Below, one piece after another: positions 6,646-13,202 of a stretch of DNA of 64,000 bases (its first letter is position 1; each line of letters opens with the position of its first letter). Position numbers and translations under genes: made by a program. Below the pieces are notes generated by a model that saw only the letters and a program-made list of their open reading frames with translations, was not told the origin of the DNA and made no database searches. This DNA comes from an uncultured Dysosmobacter sp. (GTDB lineage: Bacteria; Bacillota; Clostridia; Oscillospirales; Oscillospiraceae): positions 128,539-192,538 of the forward strand of contig CAKTIO010000007.1 in assembly GCA_934565855.1 (NCBI GenBank), written 5' to 3'.

Positions 6646-7683
6646 ATGATCTTTCCTGAGCACATGGAATTTCGGTATTACATCACCCCGGAACGAAAAG
6701 AGTGCTTTGCGCTATATGACAAGACGCTGGGAAGCCGCATGACTTATCTCGATCAAACGCAGGATCTCGGACAAAGCCTCGTTGACCTTTACGATGCGGA
6801 CTTTTACGATACCTATTGCGTGTTATCCGAGATCAATAAGCTGGTGGGTTCGCTATCCTCCGGTCACACGGAACTCGACACATGGGAGAGGCTGCTGAAG
6901 CTGTCATTATCGCTTTGCGAAGTGCATCCGTTCTTGGGACTGCTCGTAAAGGAGTTGAGCGAGTTGGAATCGGCATACGCGCACGGACAAAAGGCCGATG
7001 CATCCCCCATTCTCCATTTTACCAGTGATTTTGAAGCCATCGTCAGCGACGCAAAGGCCCTGATCGAGCGATGCCTGGATGACCGCTATCAACCGGACTA
7101 CTCTACGGCAGAGCGATACCGCGAGGCACACTACGATGCGTCGCTCCGCTTCGACGATATGCGCTATGGCGAGCTTGCCACCGAGGAAGTCTTGTTAGAC
7201 TGCCCAGCGTATGACAGCGCCTACCATTACAGCGTAGAGATGCTGCGGGAGCGTGGGATCAAGACTTCGCTGCGCGAGGTACTCTACCCCAATACTGTGC
7301 GCGACCTCTATAATTACCTGAAGGCGTATTGTCTCCGTCTGCCACTCCCGATCCATAAATGCAAAAACTGCGGCAGATACTTCGTTGTGACTGGCAACAT
7401 CACACAGGACTACTGCACACGGCTGATGGAAGGCTCGGAAAAGACCTGCCGCCAAATGGGAGCAGTGGTGCAGTATCAGAGCCGACAAATGAAGAATCCT
7501 GCCGCACGGGAGTTTACGCGCTCCTACAAGGCCCACAACGCCCGTGTACGGTACGGAACCATGACCAAGGATGAGTTCACCGCATGGTCGAAGGAAGCAC
7601 GAAAGAAACGCGACCTATGTACCAGTGGCAAGCTGTCTCTTGAAGACTTCGTGGCATGGCTGGACAGCGACAAGCAAAGATAA
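6646..7683 (+). CDS. DUF6076-type protein with zinc-knuckle
   Basis: A 345-residue protein of unknown function. Near residues 240-276 is a cysteine cluster (CKNCGRYFVVTGN, YCTRL, KTCRQMG) that looks like a zinc-binding knuckle, as in DUF6076 proteins coded beside Tn916-type integrases. The basic C-terminal region suggests nucleic-acid contact. ATG 6646 follows CAGGAGG. It stands between the divergent promoter and the integrase and is probably co-transcribed with the latter (51-bp gap). Confidence 0.75.
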   Translation: MIFPEHMEFRYYITPERKECFALYDKTLGSRMTYLDQTQDLGQSLVDLYDADFYDTYCVLSEINKLVGSLSSGHTELDTWERLLKLSLSLCEVHPFLGLLVKELSELESAYAHGQKADASPILHFTSDFEAIVSDAKALIERCLDDRYQPDYSTAERYREAHYDASLRFDDMRYGELATEEVLLDCPAYDSAYHYSVEMLRERGIKTSLREVLYPNTVRDLYNYLKAYCLRLPLPIHKCKNCGRYFVVTGNITQDYCTRLMEGSEKTCRQMGAVVQYQSRQMKNPAAREFTRSYKAHNARVRYGTMTKDEFTAWSKEARKKRDLCTSGKLSLEDFVAWLDSDKQR

Positions 7684-7734
7684 AACAACGGACTGACTGA
7701 CCGTTTTACAATTTCAGAGGAACAGGAGGTTTCA

Positions 7735-8913
7735 TTGACAACGCGAAAAACAAAAGGAGCCAAAGGCGGCGGCACCATCCGCCAGCGTTCTGACGGACGC
7801 TGGGAAGCCCGCTATACCCTTGGCATTGATCCCGGAACTGGAAAGCAGATTCAAAAATCTGTCTACGGCAAGACGCAGAAGGAGGTAAGACAAAAGCTCA
7901 CGGCGATCACCGCGGAGATTGACAGCGGAACATACCAAGAGCCTTGCAAAATGACCGTGGATGAATGGCTGGACATTTGGCTGAAGGACTACCAAATCGG
8001 CGTTAAAGCATCTACAGCGTATCTCTACGAGCGGCAAGCCAAGCTGTACCTGCGTCCTGCTCTCGGCAATCTGCCCCTTGAAAGCCTGAAAGCACACACG
8101 ATTCAGCGCCTCTATAACTCGCTTTCACAAGAGCATGACGGGCAGTCCGCTCTAAGCGCTAAAACCATCAAGAACATTCACGGTGTCCTGCATAAGGCTC
8201 TTCAGCAAGCTGTCCTTCTCAACTACATCCGCTACAATCCAACATCTGCGTGTGTTCTGCCTAAAATCGTTAAAAAGGAGATTCATCCACTGACCGATCA
8301 GCAAACCGCTCAGCTTTTGAATCTCCTAAAAGGCAGCAAATATGAACTTCCGCTCACCATTGATCTGTTTACAGGCCTGCGGGAAGGCGAGTTATTGGGA
8401 CTCATGTGGGACTGCGTAGATTTTGAAAAGGGCACCATTCTTATCAACAAGCAGCTGCGCCGTGACCAACGGAAAGGCGGTCAGTATTACTTTTCCCCGC
8501 CGAAAAACAACAAAAGCCGTACCATCACGCCTGCCCCTTATGTGATGAAGCTGCTTCGCACACAGAAAGTCCACCAATCGGAACAGCGGTTACTTGCCGG
8601 CCCTGCATGGGAGGACGGCGGCCTGGTGTTTACCAATGAGTTTGGGCGCTATGTCTCCTACCGCGCGATCTTCGACAGCTTCAAGCGCATGGTAAAGCGC
8701 ATCGGCATCCCCGACGCAAGGATACATGACCTTCGCCATACCTACGCCGTCAACTGCATCCGCGCTGGCGATGACATCAAAACTGTACAAAGCAACCTCG
8801 GTCATGCGACCGCTGCCTTTACCCTCGATGTCTACGGTCATTTCACAGATGATATGCGCTCGGTCAGCGCACAGCGTATGGAAGGCTTCATTACAAATGT
8901 TCTCAATTTATAA
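7735..8913 (+). CDS. int: Tyrosine site-specific integrase
   Basis: A 392-residue protein: an N-terminal arm-binding region with the RQRSDGRWEARYT-type beta domain (about 15-60), a SAM-like core-binding domain (about 65-160) and a catalytic domain. Catalytic residues are visible as R216 (GLREGEL), H331 and R334 (HDLRH), H357 (LGHA) and Y367 (LDVYGHF). It belongs to the Tn916/phage integrase type. The start is TTG 7735, 5 bases after CAGGAGG. The gene ends 77 bp from the 3' end of a tRNA-Val gene, the likely integration site. Confidence 0.95.
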   Translation: MTTRKTKGAKGGGTIRQRSDGRWEARYTLGIDPGTGKQIQKSVYGKTQKEVRQKLTAITAEIDSGTYQEPCKMTVDEWLDIWLKDYQIGVKASTAYLYERQAKLYLRPALGNLPLESLKAHTIQRLYNSLSQEHDGQSALSAKTIKNIHGVLHKALQQAVLLNYIRYNPTSACVLPKIVKKEIHPLTDQQTAQLLNLLKGSKYELPLTIDLFTGLREGELLGLMWDCVDFEKGTILINKQLRRDQRKGGQYYFSPPKNNKSRTITPAPYVMKLLRTQKVHQSEQRLLAGPAWEDGGLVFTNEFGRYVSYRAIFDSFKRMVKRIGIPDARIHDLRHTYAVNCIRAGDDIKTVQSNLGHATAAFTLDVYGHFTDDMRSVSAQRMEGFITNVLNL

Positions 8914-8951
8914 AGGGTAGGATAAAGGGTAAAAGTTGTTTCAGGGCAACA

Positions 8952-8986
8952 AAAAACCTTGAAGTTGCTGAAACTTCAAGGTTTTT
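8952..8986. terminator. Hairpin terminator between int and tRNA-Val
   Basis: A perfect 15-bp stem (AAAAACCTTGAAGTT and its complement) with a 5-base loop. A and T runs on both sides allow termination of the integrase transcript and of the minus-strand tRNA-Val transcript. Confidence 0.85.
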
Positions 8987-8989
8987 ATC

Positions 8990-9066
8990 TGGTGGACGGT
9001 ACAGGACTCGAACCTGTGACCCCCTGCACGTCAAGCAGGTGCTCTAGCCAGCTGAGCTAATCGTCC
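8990..9066 (-). tRNA. tRNA-Val (GAC)
   Basis: The minus strand reads GGACGAT at the 5' end, D arm AGCTCAGCTGG, anticodon loop TTGACGT (anticodon GAC), T arm ACAGGTTCGAGTCCTGT and ends with encoded CCA, 77 nt in all. The acceptor stem has one A-C mismatch at pair 6. The 3' end faces the mobile element, the usual arrangement when an integrase uses a tRNA gene. Confidence 0.95.
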
Positions 9067-9082
9067 GAAACGGAACAGGTTT

Positions 9083-9111
9083 AGAATACACGAAACATGG
9101 GAATTTGTCAA
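9083..9111 (-). promoter_or_regulatory. Promoter of tRNA-Val
   Basis: Minus strand TTGACA (9111-9106), 17-base spacer, TATTCT (9088-9083), ending 16 bases before the mature tRNA 5' end. Confidence 0.75.
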
Positions 9112-9119
9112 CACTTTTC

Positions 9120-9148
9120 TTGAGTTTTTTTTGGAAAATTGTTATACT
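9120..9148 (+). promoter_or_regulatory. Promoter of the SDR gene
   Basis: TTGAGT (9120-9125), 17-base spacer, TATACT (9143-9148), followed by an AAAGGGGA ribosome site and ATG 9182. Confidence 0.7.
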
Positions 9149-9181
9149 GGTCCCACGAAACACAGGGAAAGGGGAATTTTC

Positions 9182-9916
9182 ATGAAACAGATCGCACTGG
9201 TCACCGGGGCATCCCGGGGCATCGGACGTGCCATTGCCCGGGAGCTGTCGTGTGCCGGCTACGCTGTCTGCGTCAACTATCTGGAGCAGGCGGAGCAGGC
9301 GGAGCAGGTGGTCCGGGAGCTTTCCGCCCAGGGACGCCCCGCCGCCGCCATGCAGGCGGATGTGGCGGACGCGGCGGCGGTCCGGGAGATGGTTCAGAGG
9401 ATCAAGGCGCTGTGGGGACCGGTGACGCTGCTGGTGAACAATGCGGGCATTTCCCGGCAGGGGCTGTTTCAGGACGCGGGAGACGATGTGTGGCAGCGGA
9501 GCTTTGACGTAAATGTCAACGGCTGCCGCAACACCATTCAGGCAGTGCTGCCGGACATGATCCACGAAAAGGCGGGCTGCATCGTCAATGTCTCCTCCAT
9601 CTGGGGGCTGCGGGGCGCGTCCTGCGAGGTGCCGTACGCCTGCACCAAGTCCGCCATTGTGGGATTGACCCGCTCGCTGGCGCTGGAGCTGGCGCCCTCC
9701 CACATCCGGGTCAACGCGGTGGCGCCGGGCTGTATCGAGACGGATATGGTCCGGATGCTGGGACAGGAGACCATCCGGCAGCTTATCGACGAGACGCCGC
9801 TGGGGCGGCTGGGACAGCCGGAGGATATTGCCAACGCGGTGGCGTTTCTGGCATCGGATAAGGCGTCCTTCATCACCGGACAGATTTTAACGGTGGACGG
9901 CGGCTTCATCGGCTGA
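9182..9916 (+). CDS. Short-chain dehydrogenase/reductase, FabG-like
   Basis: A 244-residue classical SDR. It has the NAD(P)-binding TGASRGIG near residue 10, NNAG near 86, catalytic Ser in VSSIWG, Tyr-x3-Lys in YACTK and a C-terminal TVDGGF. The sequence resembles 3-oxoacyl-ACP reductase, but the gene stands alone rather than in a fatty-acid cluster, so its substrate is uncertain. ATG 9182 follows AAAGGGG; upstream in-frame starts lack a site. Three tandem 9-bp units near 9282-9308 encode a LEQAEQAEQ stretch. A terminator follows. Confidence 0.88.
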   Translation: MKQIALVTGASRGIGRAIARELSCAGYAVCVNYLEQAEQAEQVVRELSAQGRPAAAMQADVADAAAVREMVQRIKALWGPVTLLVNNAGISRQGLFQDAGDDVWQRSFDVNVNGCRNTIQAVLPDMIHEKAGCIVNVSSIWGLRGASCEVPYACTKSAIVGLTRSLALELAPSHIRVNAVAPGCIETDMVRMLGQETIRQLIDETPLGRLGQPEDIANAVAFLASDKASFITGQILTVDGGFIG

Positions 9917-9951
9917 CAAAGCGCTCTCCGGCAGTCCCCTGCCAGAAAGCA

Positions 9952-9984
9952 AATTCCCCGGCAGCTGATGGCTACCGGGGAATT
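9952..9984. terminator. Bidirectional terminator
   Basis: Inverted repeat AATTCCCCGG (9952-9961) and CCGGGGAATT (9975-9984) between the convergent SDR and LexA-like genes. Confidence 0.8.
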
Positions 9985-9993
9985 GTTTATAGC

Positions 9994-10746
9994 CTACTGC
10001 TTGCCGGGCAGGGGCAGGTTGTGGATCATCACACGCCCGAAGCACACCAGCGAGCGCCCGCTTCCGGCGGGAAATACCACGTCTGCGTCGGCGCGTGCCC
10101 GGTTCAGGGAGAACAGATACACAATGCCCAGCGGGTCCCGGTAATACTGCTTGCACAGCATGCTGCCATCCACACAGAAAATGCCGGTGTCCCCCGCTGC
10201 CAGCGGGTCATGGTTCACATAGGCGATGGAATCCGGCGGGATCCACGGGGACATGGAATCCCCCTGAATGCGCACGGCGAACTCTGCGCCCCGGGGAACG
10301 TCTCCCTCCACGGGGATCAGGCGGTAGTCCTCGCCTGCAACCGGCGCGGCAAAGCCTGCGGCGGCAGGGGATTCGTACAGGGGGATCATCCGGGCTGGCT
10401 CCTCCGGCTGGCTCTGCTCCACCTCGTCCCGGTAATCGCACAGGGACTGCACCAGTGTGCGCACCGCCTCCCGCCCGGAGGCGGGCAGCGACCGGTACTG
10501 CTCCAGCAGGCGCTGCTCCTGATGGGTCAGCCGCTGGCTGGTGCTGCGAAAGCTGTCGCCGTATAAATAATTGGGGTCCACCTGCAGGCAGTCAAACAGC
10601 CGCAGCAGGATATCCTCCTTGGGAAAGCTGACCCCGGTTTCATAATTTCCAATGGCGGAGCGGGTGACTCCCAGCTTTTCCGCCAGCTCTGCCCGGGAGA
10701 GTGCCAATTCCTCCCGGCGTGTGCGCAGACGCTCTCCAAAACTCAA
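9994..10746 (-). CDS. XRE-family regulator with S24 (LexA-like) peptidase domain
   Basis: A 250-residue repressor-type protein. Residues 5-60 form a lambda-Cro-like HTH (LAEKLGVTRSAIGNYETG). The C-terminal half is a self-cleavage domain with Ala130-Gly131 as probable cleavage site, Ser164 in GDSMSP and Lys199 in CKQY as catalytic dyad. Such proteins inactivate themselves on DNA damage with RecA, as phage CI and LexA do. The start is TTG 10746 with an AAAGGGGCGG site. Its promoter and two ACAAG-N3-CTTGT dyads lie upstream, so autoregulation is likely. The operator assignment is inference. Confidence 0.88.
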   Translation of the reverse strand: MSFGERLRTRREELALSRAELAEKLGVTRSAIGNYETGVSFPKEDILLRLFDCLQVDPNYLYGDSFRSTSQRLTHQEQRLLEQYRSLPASGREAVRTLVQSLCDYRDEVEQSQPEEPARMIPLYESPAAAGFAAPVAGEDYRLIPVEGDVPRGAEFAVRIQGDSMSPWIPPDSIAYVNHDPLAAGDTGIFCVDGSMLCKQYYRDPLGIVYLFSLNRARADADVVFPAGSGRSLVCFGRVMIHNLPLPGKQ

Positions 10747-10780
10747 GGCTTACCGCCCCTTTCTGCTGGTTATTGTCTTT

Positions 10781-10809
10781 AGTTTACCGGGATGCGGGGA
10801 CCTTGTCAA
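10781..10809 (-). promoter_or_regulatory. Promoter of the LexA-like gene
   Basis: Minus strand TTGACA (10809-10804), 17-base spacer, TAAACT (10786-10781), 35 bases before the TTG start. An ACAAG half-site lies within the -35 region. Confidence 0.75.
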
Positions 10810-10817
10810 TCGAATGA

Positions 10818-10830
10818 ACAAGAAACTTGT
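10818..10830. promoter_or_regulatory. Putative operator ACAAG-AAA-CTTGT
   Basis: Perfect 5-bp dyad with 3-base centre between the two divergent -35 boxes. The same dyad recurs at 10880. Confidence 0.6.
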
Positions 10831-10840
10831 AAAAAACTTC

Positions 10841-10869
10841 TTGATACAAAAAGAATCATGTGATATCAT
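10841..10869 (+). promoter_or_regulatory. Divergent promoter with no evident target gene
   Basis: TTGATA (10841-10846), 17-base spacer, TATCAT (10864-10869), start expected near 10876. It points right, but between there and the tRNA terminator at 11009 no convincing gene is seen, only a short GTG frame that runs into the tRNA genes. Confidence 0.55.
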
Positions 10870-10879
10870 GCAAGTATAA

Positions 10880-10892
10880 ACAAGATTCTTGT
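10880..10892. promoter_or_regulatory. Putative operator ACAAG-ATT-CTTGT
   Basis: Second copy of the dyad, just after the predicted +1 of the rightward promoter and 62 bp (about six helical turns) from the first. A repressor bound here would block that promoter. Confidence 0.6.
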
Positions 10893-11008
10893 GAATGCGG
10901 CGGGATGCGCCGCTCCCCACTCAGGGGAAAACGGACCCATTCGGCAAAAAAGCGCCGGGAGCGGGAAAAGGCTCCGGCGGCGGGAAAAGAGGTGCTTGCA
11001 TAAAAAAT

Positions 11009-11034
11009 CGAAGCAAGCCATTCAGCTTGCTTCG
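11009..11034 (-). terminator. Terminator of the tRNA-Thr/tRNA-Tyr operon
   Basis: Perfect 10-bp stem CGAAGCAAGC (11009-11018) and complement (11025-11034), followed on the minus strand by ATTTTTTA. Confidence 0.85.
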
Positions 11035-11037
11035 ACG

Positions 11038-11122
11038 TGGTGGGGGAAGGTGGATTCGAACCACCGAAGCCGAAGGCAACAGATTTACAGTCTGCCCCAT
11101 TTGACCGCTCTGGAATTCCCCC
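11038..11122 (-). tRNA. tRNA-Tyr (GTA)
   Basis: 85 nt on the minus strand with 5' GGGGGAA, anticodon loop CTGTAAA (anticodon GTA), a long variable arm, T arm GGTTCGAATCC and encoded CCA. The long class II arm fits bacterial tRNA-Tyr. Confidence 0.95.
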
Positions 11123-11134
11123 ATATGAAATTAA

Positions 11135-11210
11135 TGGAGCTGGTGGACGGATTCGAACCCCCGACCTGCTGATTACAAATCAGCTGCTCTACCAGCTGAG
11201 CTACACCAGC
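11135..11210 (-). tRNA. tRNA-Thr (TGT)
   Basis: 76 nt on the minus strand with acceptor GCTGGTG/CACCAGC, D arm AGCTCAGCTGG, anticodon loop TTTGTAA (anticodon TGT), T arm GGGTTCGAATCC and encoded CCA. It is transcribed ahead of tRNA-Tyr. Confidence 0.95.
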
Positions 11211-11228
11211 GGACCAGCAACATGGATT

Positions 11229-11257
11229 ATACTAACAGACGAATGAAAATTTGTCAA
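11229..11257 (-). promoter_or_regulatory. Promoter of the tRNA-Thr/Tyr operon
   Basis: Minus strand TTGACA (11257-11252), 17-base spacer, TAGTAT (11234-11229), 18 bases before the tRNA-Thr 5' end. An overlapping TATAAT (11231-11226) would give a 20-base spacer. Confidence 0.65.
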
Positions 11258-11297
11258 CCCATTTTTTAATTTTGTTTTGATTTTGGAGGAACTTTTT

Positions 11298-11495
11298 TTG
11301 AAAATACATTGTCATCCTTACCGGGAACCCCGGTTTCCCCGGATATACTGTACCTATTGTGGGACGGAGCTGCCCGTGGGCTCTCCCTACTGGCTTATCA
11401 ACGGCACGGTGCTGTGTCCGGCATGCCTGCCGGAGTTTGCCCGGCAGGATTACCGCAGCTGCTTTTGCATCCGGGGGCTGGAGCTGCCCTCCTGA
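11298..11495 (+). CDS. Small zinc-ribbon-like protein
   Basis: A 65-residue protein with two CxxC pairs (CTYCG near residue 19 and CPACL near 41) that look like a four-cysteine zinc site. TTG 11298 was chosen because GGAGGA sits 7 bases upstream; the open frame extends 21 bases further without a ribosome site. It is 19 bp ahead of a sigma-like gene and probably shares its transcript. Function unknown. Confidence 0.6.
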   Translation: MKIHCHPYREPRFPRIYCTYCGTELPVGSPYWLINGTVLCPACLPEFARQDYRSCFCIRGLELPS

Positions 11496-11514
11496 CCGGA
11501 CGGAGGAACCGGAT

Positions 11515-11811
11515 ATGGCAGAGACGGATAATCGGGCGGTCTGGGCGGAGGCAGATTGGCAGGCATGGCTGCGGGAGGGTGCCGGAGACAATTCCGAACA
11601 GCTGGAGCGGCTGCGCCGCAGCCTGCGCATCGCCCGCCGCCAGGAGCTGACAGAGCGGCAGCAGCTGATGCTCCGGCTGTATTTTGACCAGGGAAAGTCC
11701 ATGACGCAGATCGCGGCGGAGACGGGCGTAAACCGCTCCACCGTCTGCCGGACCCTCCGGCGGGCAAGGGAGCGGCTGTACCGCTGTCTGCAATATGAAT
11801 TCCTATCCTGA
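11515..11811 (+). CDS. Sigma-70 region 4-like HTH protein
   Basis: A 98-residue protein whose second half (LTERQQLMLRLYFDQGKSMT, then IAAETGVNRSTVCRTLRRAR) is a sigma-70 region 4 / LuxR-type helix-turn-helix. There is no region 2, so it cannot be a complete sigma factor; small proteins of this kind are also phage-like activators. ATG 11515 follows GGAGGAACC; an upstream ATG at 11359 overlaps the zinc-ribbon gene and has no site. A terminator follows at 11824. Confidence 0.75.
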   Translation: MAETDNRAVWAEADWQAWLREGAGDNSEQLERLRRSLRIARRQELTERQQLMLRLYFDQGKSMTQIAAETGVNRSTVCRTLRRARERLYRCLQYEFLS

Positions 11812-11823
11812 GACGCACCGGAT

Positions 11824-11871
11824 AAAAAACCGGGCGAAGCTGCCGGAGAGCTTCGGAAACGGAGGGTTTTT
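11824..11871 (+). terminator. Hairpin terminator
   Basis: CGAAGCT/AGCTTCG stem (11835-11841, 11849-11855) nested in AAAACC/GGTTTT arms and ending in a T run. Confidence 0.7.
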
Positions 11872-11915
11872 CTGAAAAAACGTGGGAAAACCGGAATAAA
11901 ATCGGAAGATTTTCC

Positions 11916-11944
11916 TTTACAATGCCATAGGAAGCCGCTATAAT
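11916..11944 (+). promoter_or_regulatory. Promoter of prfB
   Basis: TTTACA (11916-11921), 17-base spacer, TATAAT (11939-11944). Start near 11951 makes ATG 11955 almost leaderless, which favours ATG 11988 as the prfB start. Confidence 0.75.
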
Positions 11945-11987
11945 ATTATGGCTAATGAAATTTTTCAGAAGAAACGGAGAATCAGCT

Positions 11988-13112
11988 ATGGCTCTCATTG
12001 AATACGATGAATACAAGCAGAAGCTGAAGGACCTGGGACCGGAGCTGGAAAAGCTGTCCGCCGCCCTGGATCTGGACGGTGCGAAGGCAGAGGTCAGCCG
12101 GTTGGAGGACGAGTCCGCGCAGGAGGGCTTCTGGAACGATCTGGAGCGCTCTCAAAAAGTCCACCAGCGGCTCAAGCAGCTGCAGAACAAGATCTCCCGG
12201 CAGGAAAAGCTGCTGACCGAGTGGGAGGACCTGACTGTCCTGTGCGAGATGGGACAGGAGGAGGACGACCCCGACCTGCTGCAGGAGCTGAAGGACGGCT
12301 ACGCCAAGCTGTCGGAAAAGGCGGAGGAATCCCGGATGGCAACGCTGCTGACCGGAGAGTATGACGCCAACAACGCCATCATCACCTTCCACCCCGGTGC
12401 CGGCGGCACCGAGGCGCAGGACTGGGCGTCCATGCTGTACCGGATGTATACCCGCTGGGCGGAGCGCCACGATTTCAAGTATACTATCCTGAACTATGAG
12501 GATGGAGACGAGGCGGGCATCAAGTCCGCGTCCATTTCCATTGAGGGTGAGAACGCCTACGGTCTGCTGCGCAGTGAAAACGGCGTCCACCGTTTGGTGC
12601 GGGTCTCCCCCTTTGACGCCAATGCCCGCCGCCAGACGTCCTTTGCCGCGGTGGAGGTCATGCCGGAGCTGCCGGATGACGTTGAGGTGGACATCCGCCC
12701 CGAGGACATTGAGATGCAGGCATGCCGTTCCTCCGGCGCGGGCGGTCAGCATATCAATAAAACGTCCTCCGCCGTGCGCATCAAGCACCTGCCTACCGGC
12801 ATTGTGGTGTTCTGCCAGACGGAGCGAAGCCAGTTCCAGAACCGGGACAATGCCATGAAGATGCTGAAGGCAAAGCTGCTGGAGCTGCAAATGCAGCAGC
12901 ACGCTGAAAAGATCTCCGATATCAAGGGTGTACAGATGAAGATCGAATGGGGCAGCCAGATCCGCTCCTACGTCTTCATGCCCTATCAGATGGCAAAGGA
13001 CACCCGGACCGGCTATGAAATGAGCAACATCAACGATGTGATGGATGGCGATCTGGACGGTTTTATCAACGCCTATCTGACGGCACAGGCGACCGGAGAG
13101 CTGAGCAAGTAA
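11988..13112 (+). CDS. prfB: Peptide chain release factor 2
   Basis: A 374-residue class I release factor that reads UAA and UGA stop codons. The RF2-specific SPF tripeptide (VSPFDA) and the catalytic GGQ (SSGAGGQHIN) are both present. Length is normal. ATG 11988 has a GGAG site and a suitable leader; ATG 11955 is in frame but too close to the promoter. The frame is continuous, so the programmed +1 frameshift at an early UGA that autoregulates many prfB genes is absent here. A terminator-like hairpin follows at 13138. Confidence 0.96.
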   Translation: MALIEYDEYKQKLKDLGPELEKLSAALDLDGAKAEVSRLEDESAQEGFWNDLERSQKVHQRLKQLQNKISRQEKLLTEWEDLTVLCEMGQEEDDPDLLQELKDGYAKLSEKAEESRMATLLTGEYDANNAIITFHPGAGGTEAQDWASMLYRMYTRWAERHDFKYTILNYEDGDEAGIKSASISIEGENAYGLLRSENGVHRLVRVSPFDANARRQTSFAAVEVMPELPDDVEVDIRPEDIEMQACRSSGAGGQHINKTSSAVRIKHLPTGIVVFCQTERSQFQNRDNAMKMLKAKLLELQMQQHAEKISDIKGVQMKIEWGSQIRSYVFMPYQMAKDTRTGYEMSNINDVMDGDLDGFINAYLTAQATGELSK

Positions 13113-13137
13113 GCAGGACAAACAGAAATTTTCAGGA

Positions 13138-13165
13138 AAGGCGCGCCCCTGGGCGCGTCCTTTTC
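13138..13165 (+). terminator. Hairpin terminator after prfB
   Basis: AAAGGCGCGCCC and GGGCGCGTCCTTTT pair with a single bulged T and end in TTTTC. Confidence 0.7.
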
Positions 13166-13202
13166 TTGCGGTATGAGTATTGTAAACAGGAGGATTTTTT
13201 CT

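Noticed and set aside
9282..9308. Three tandem 9-bp repeats
   Set aside because: In-frame coding repeat (LEQAEQAEQ) inside the SDR gene; too short and unspaced to be a CRISPR. No CRISPR array is seen in the window.
10891..11172. 93-codon plus-strand frame after the divergent operator
   Set aside because: It runs through the terminator and the tRNA-Tyr gene on the other strand and has no ribosome site. The GTG at its start lies in the operator.
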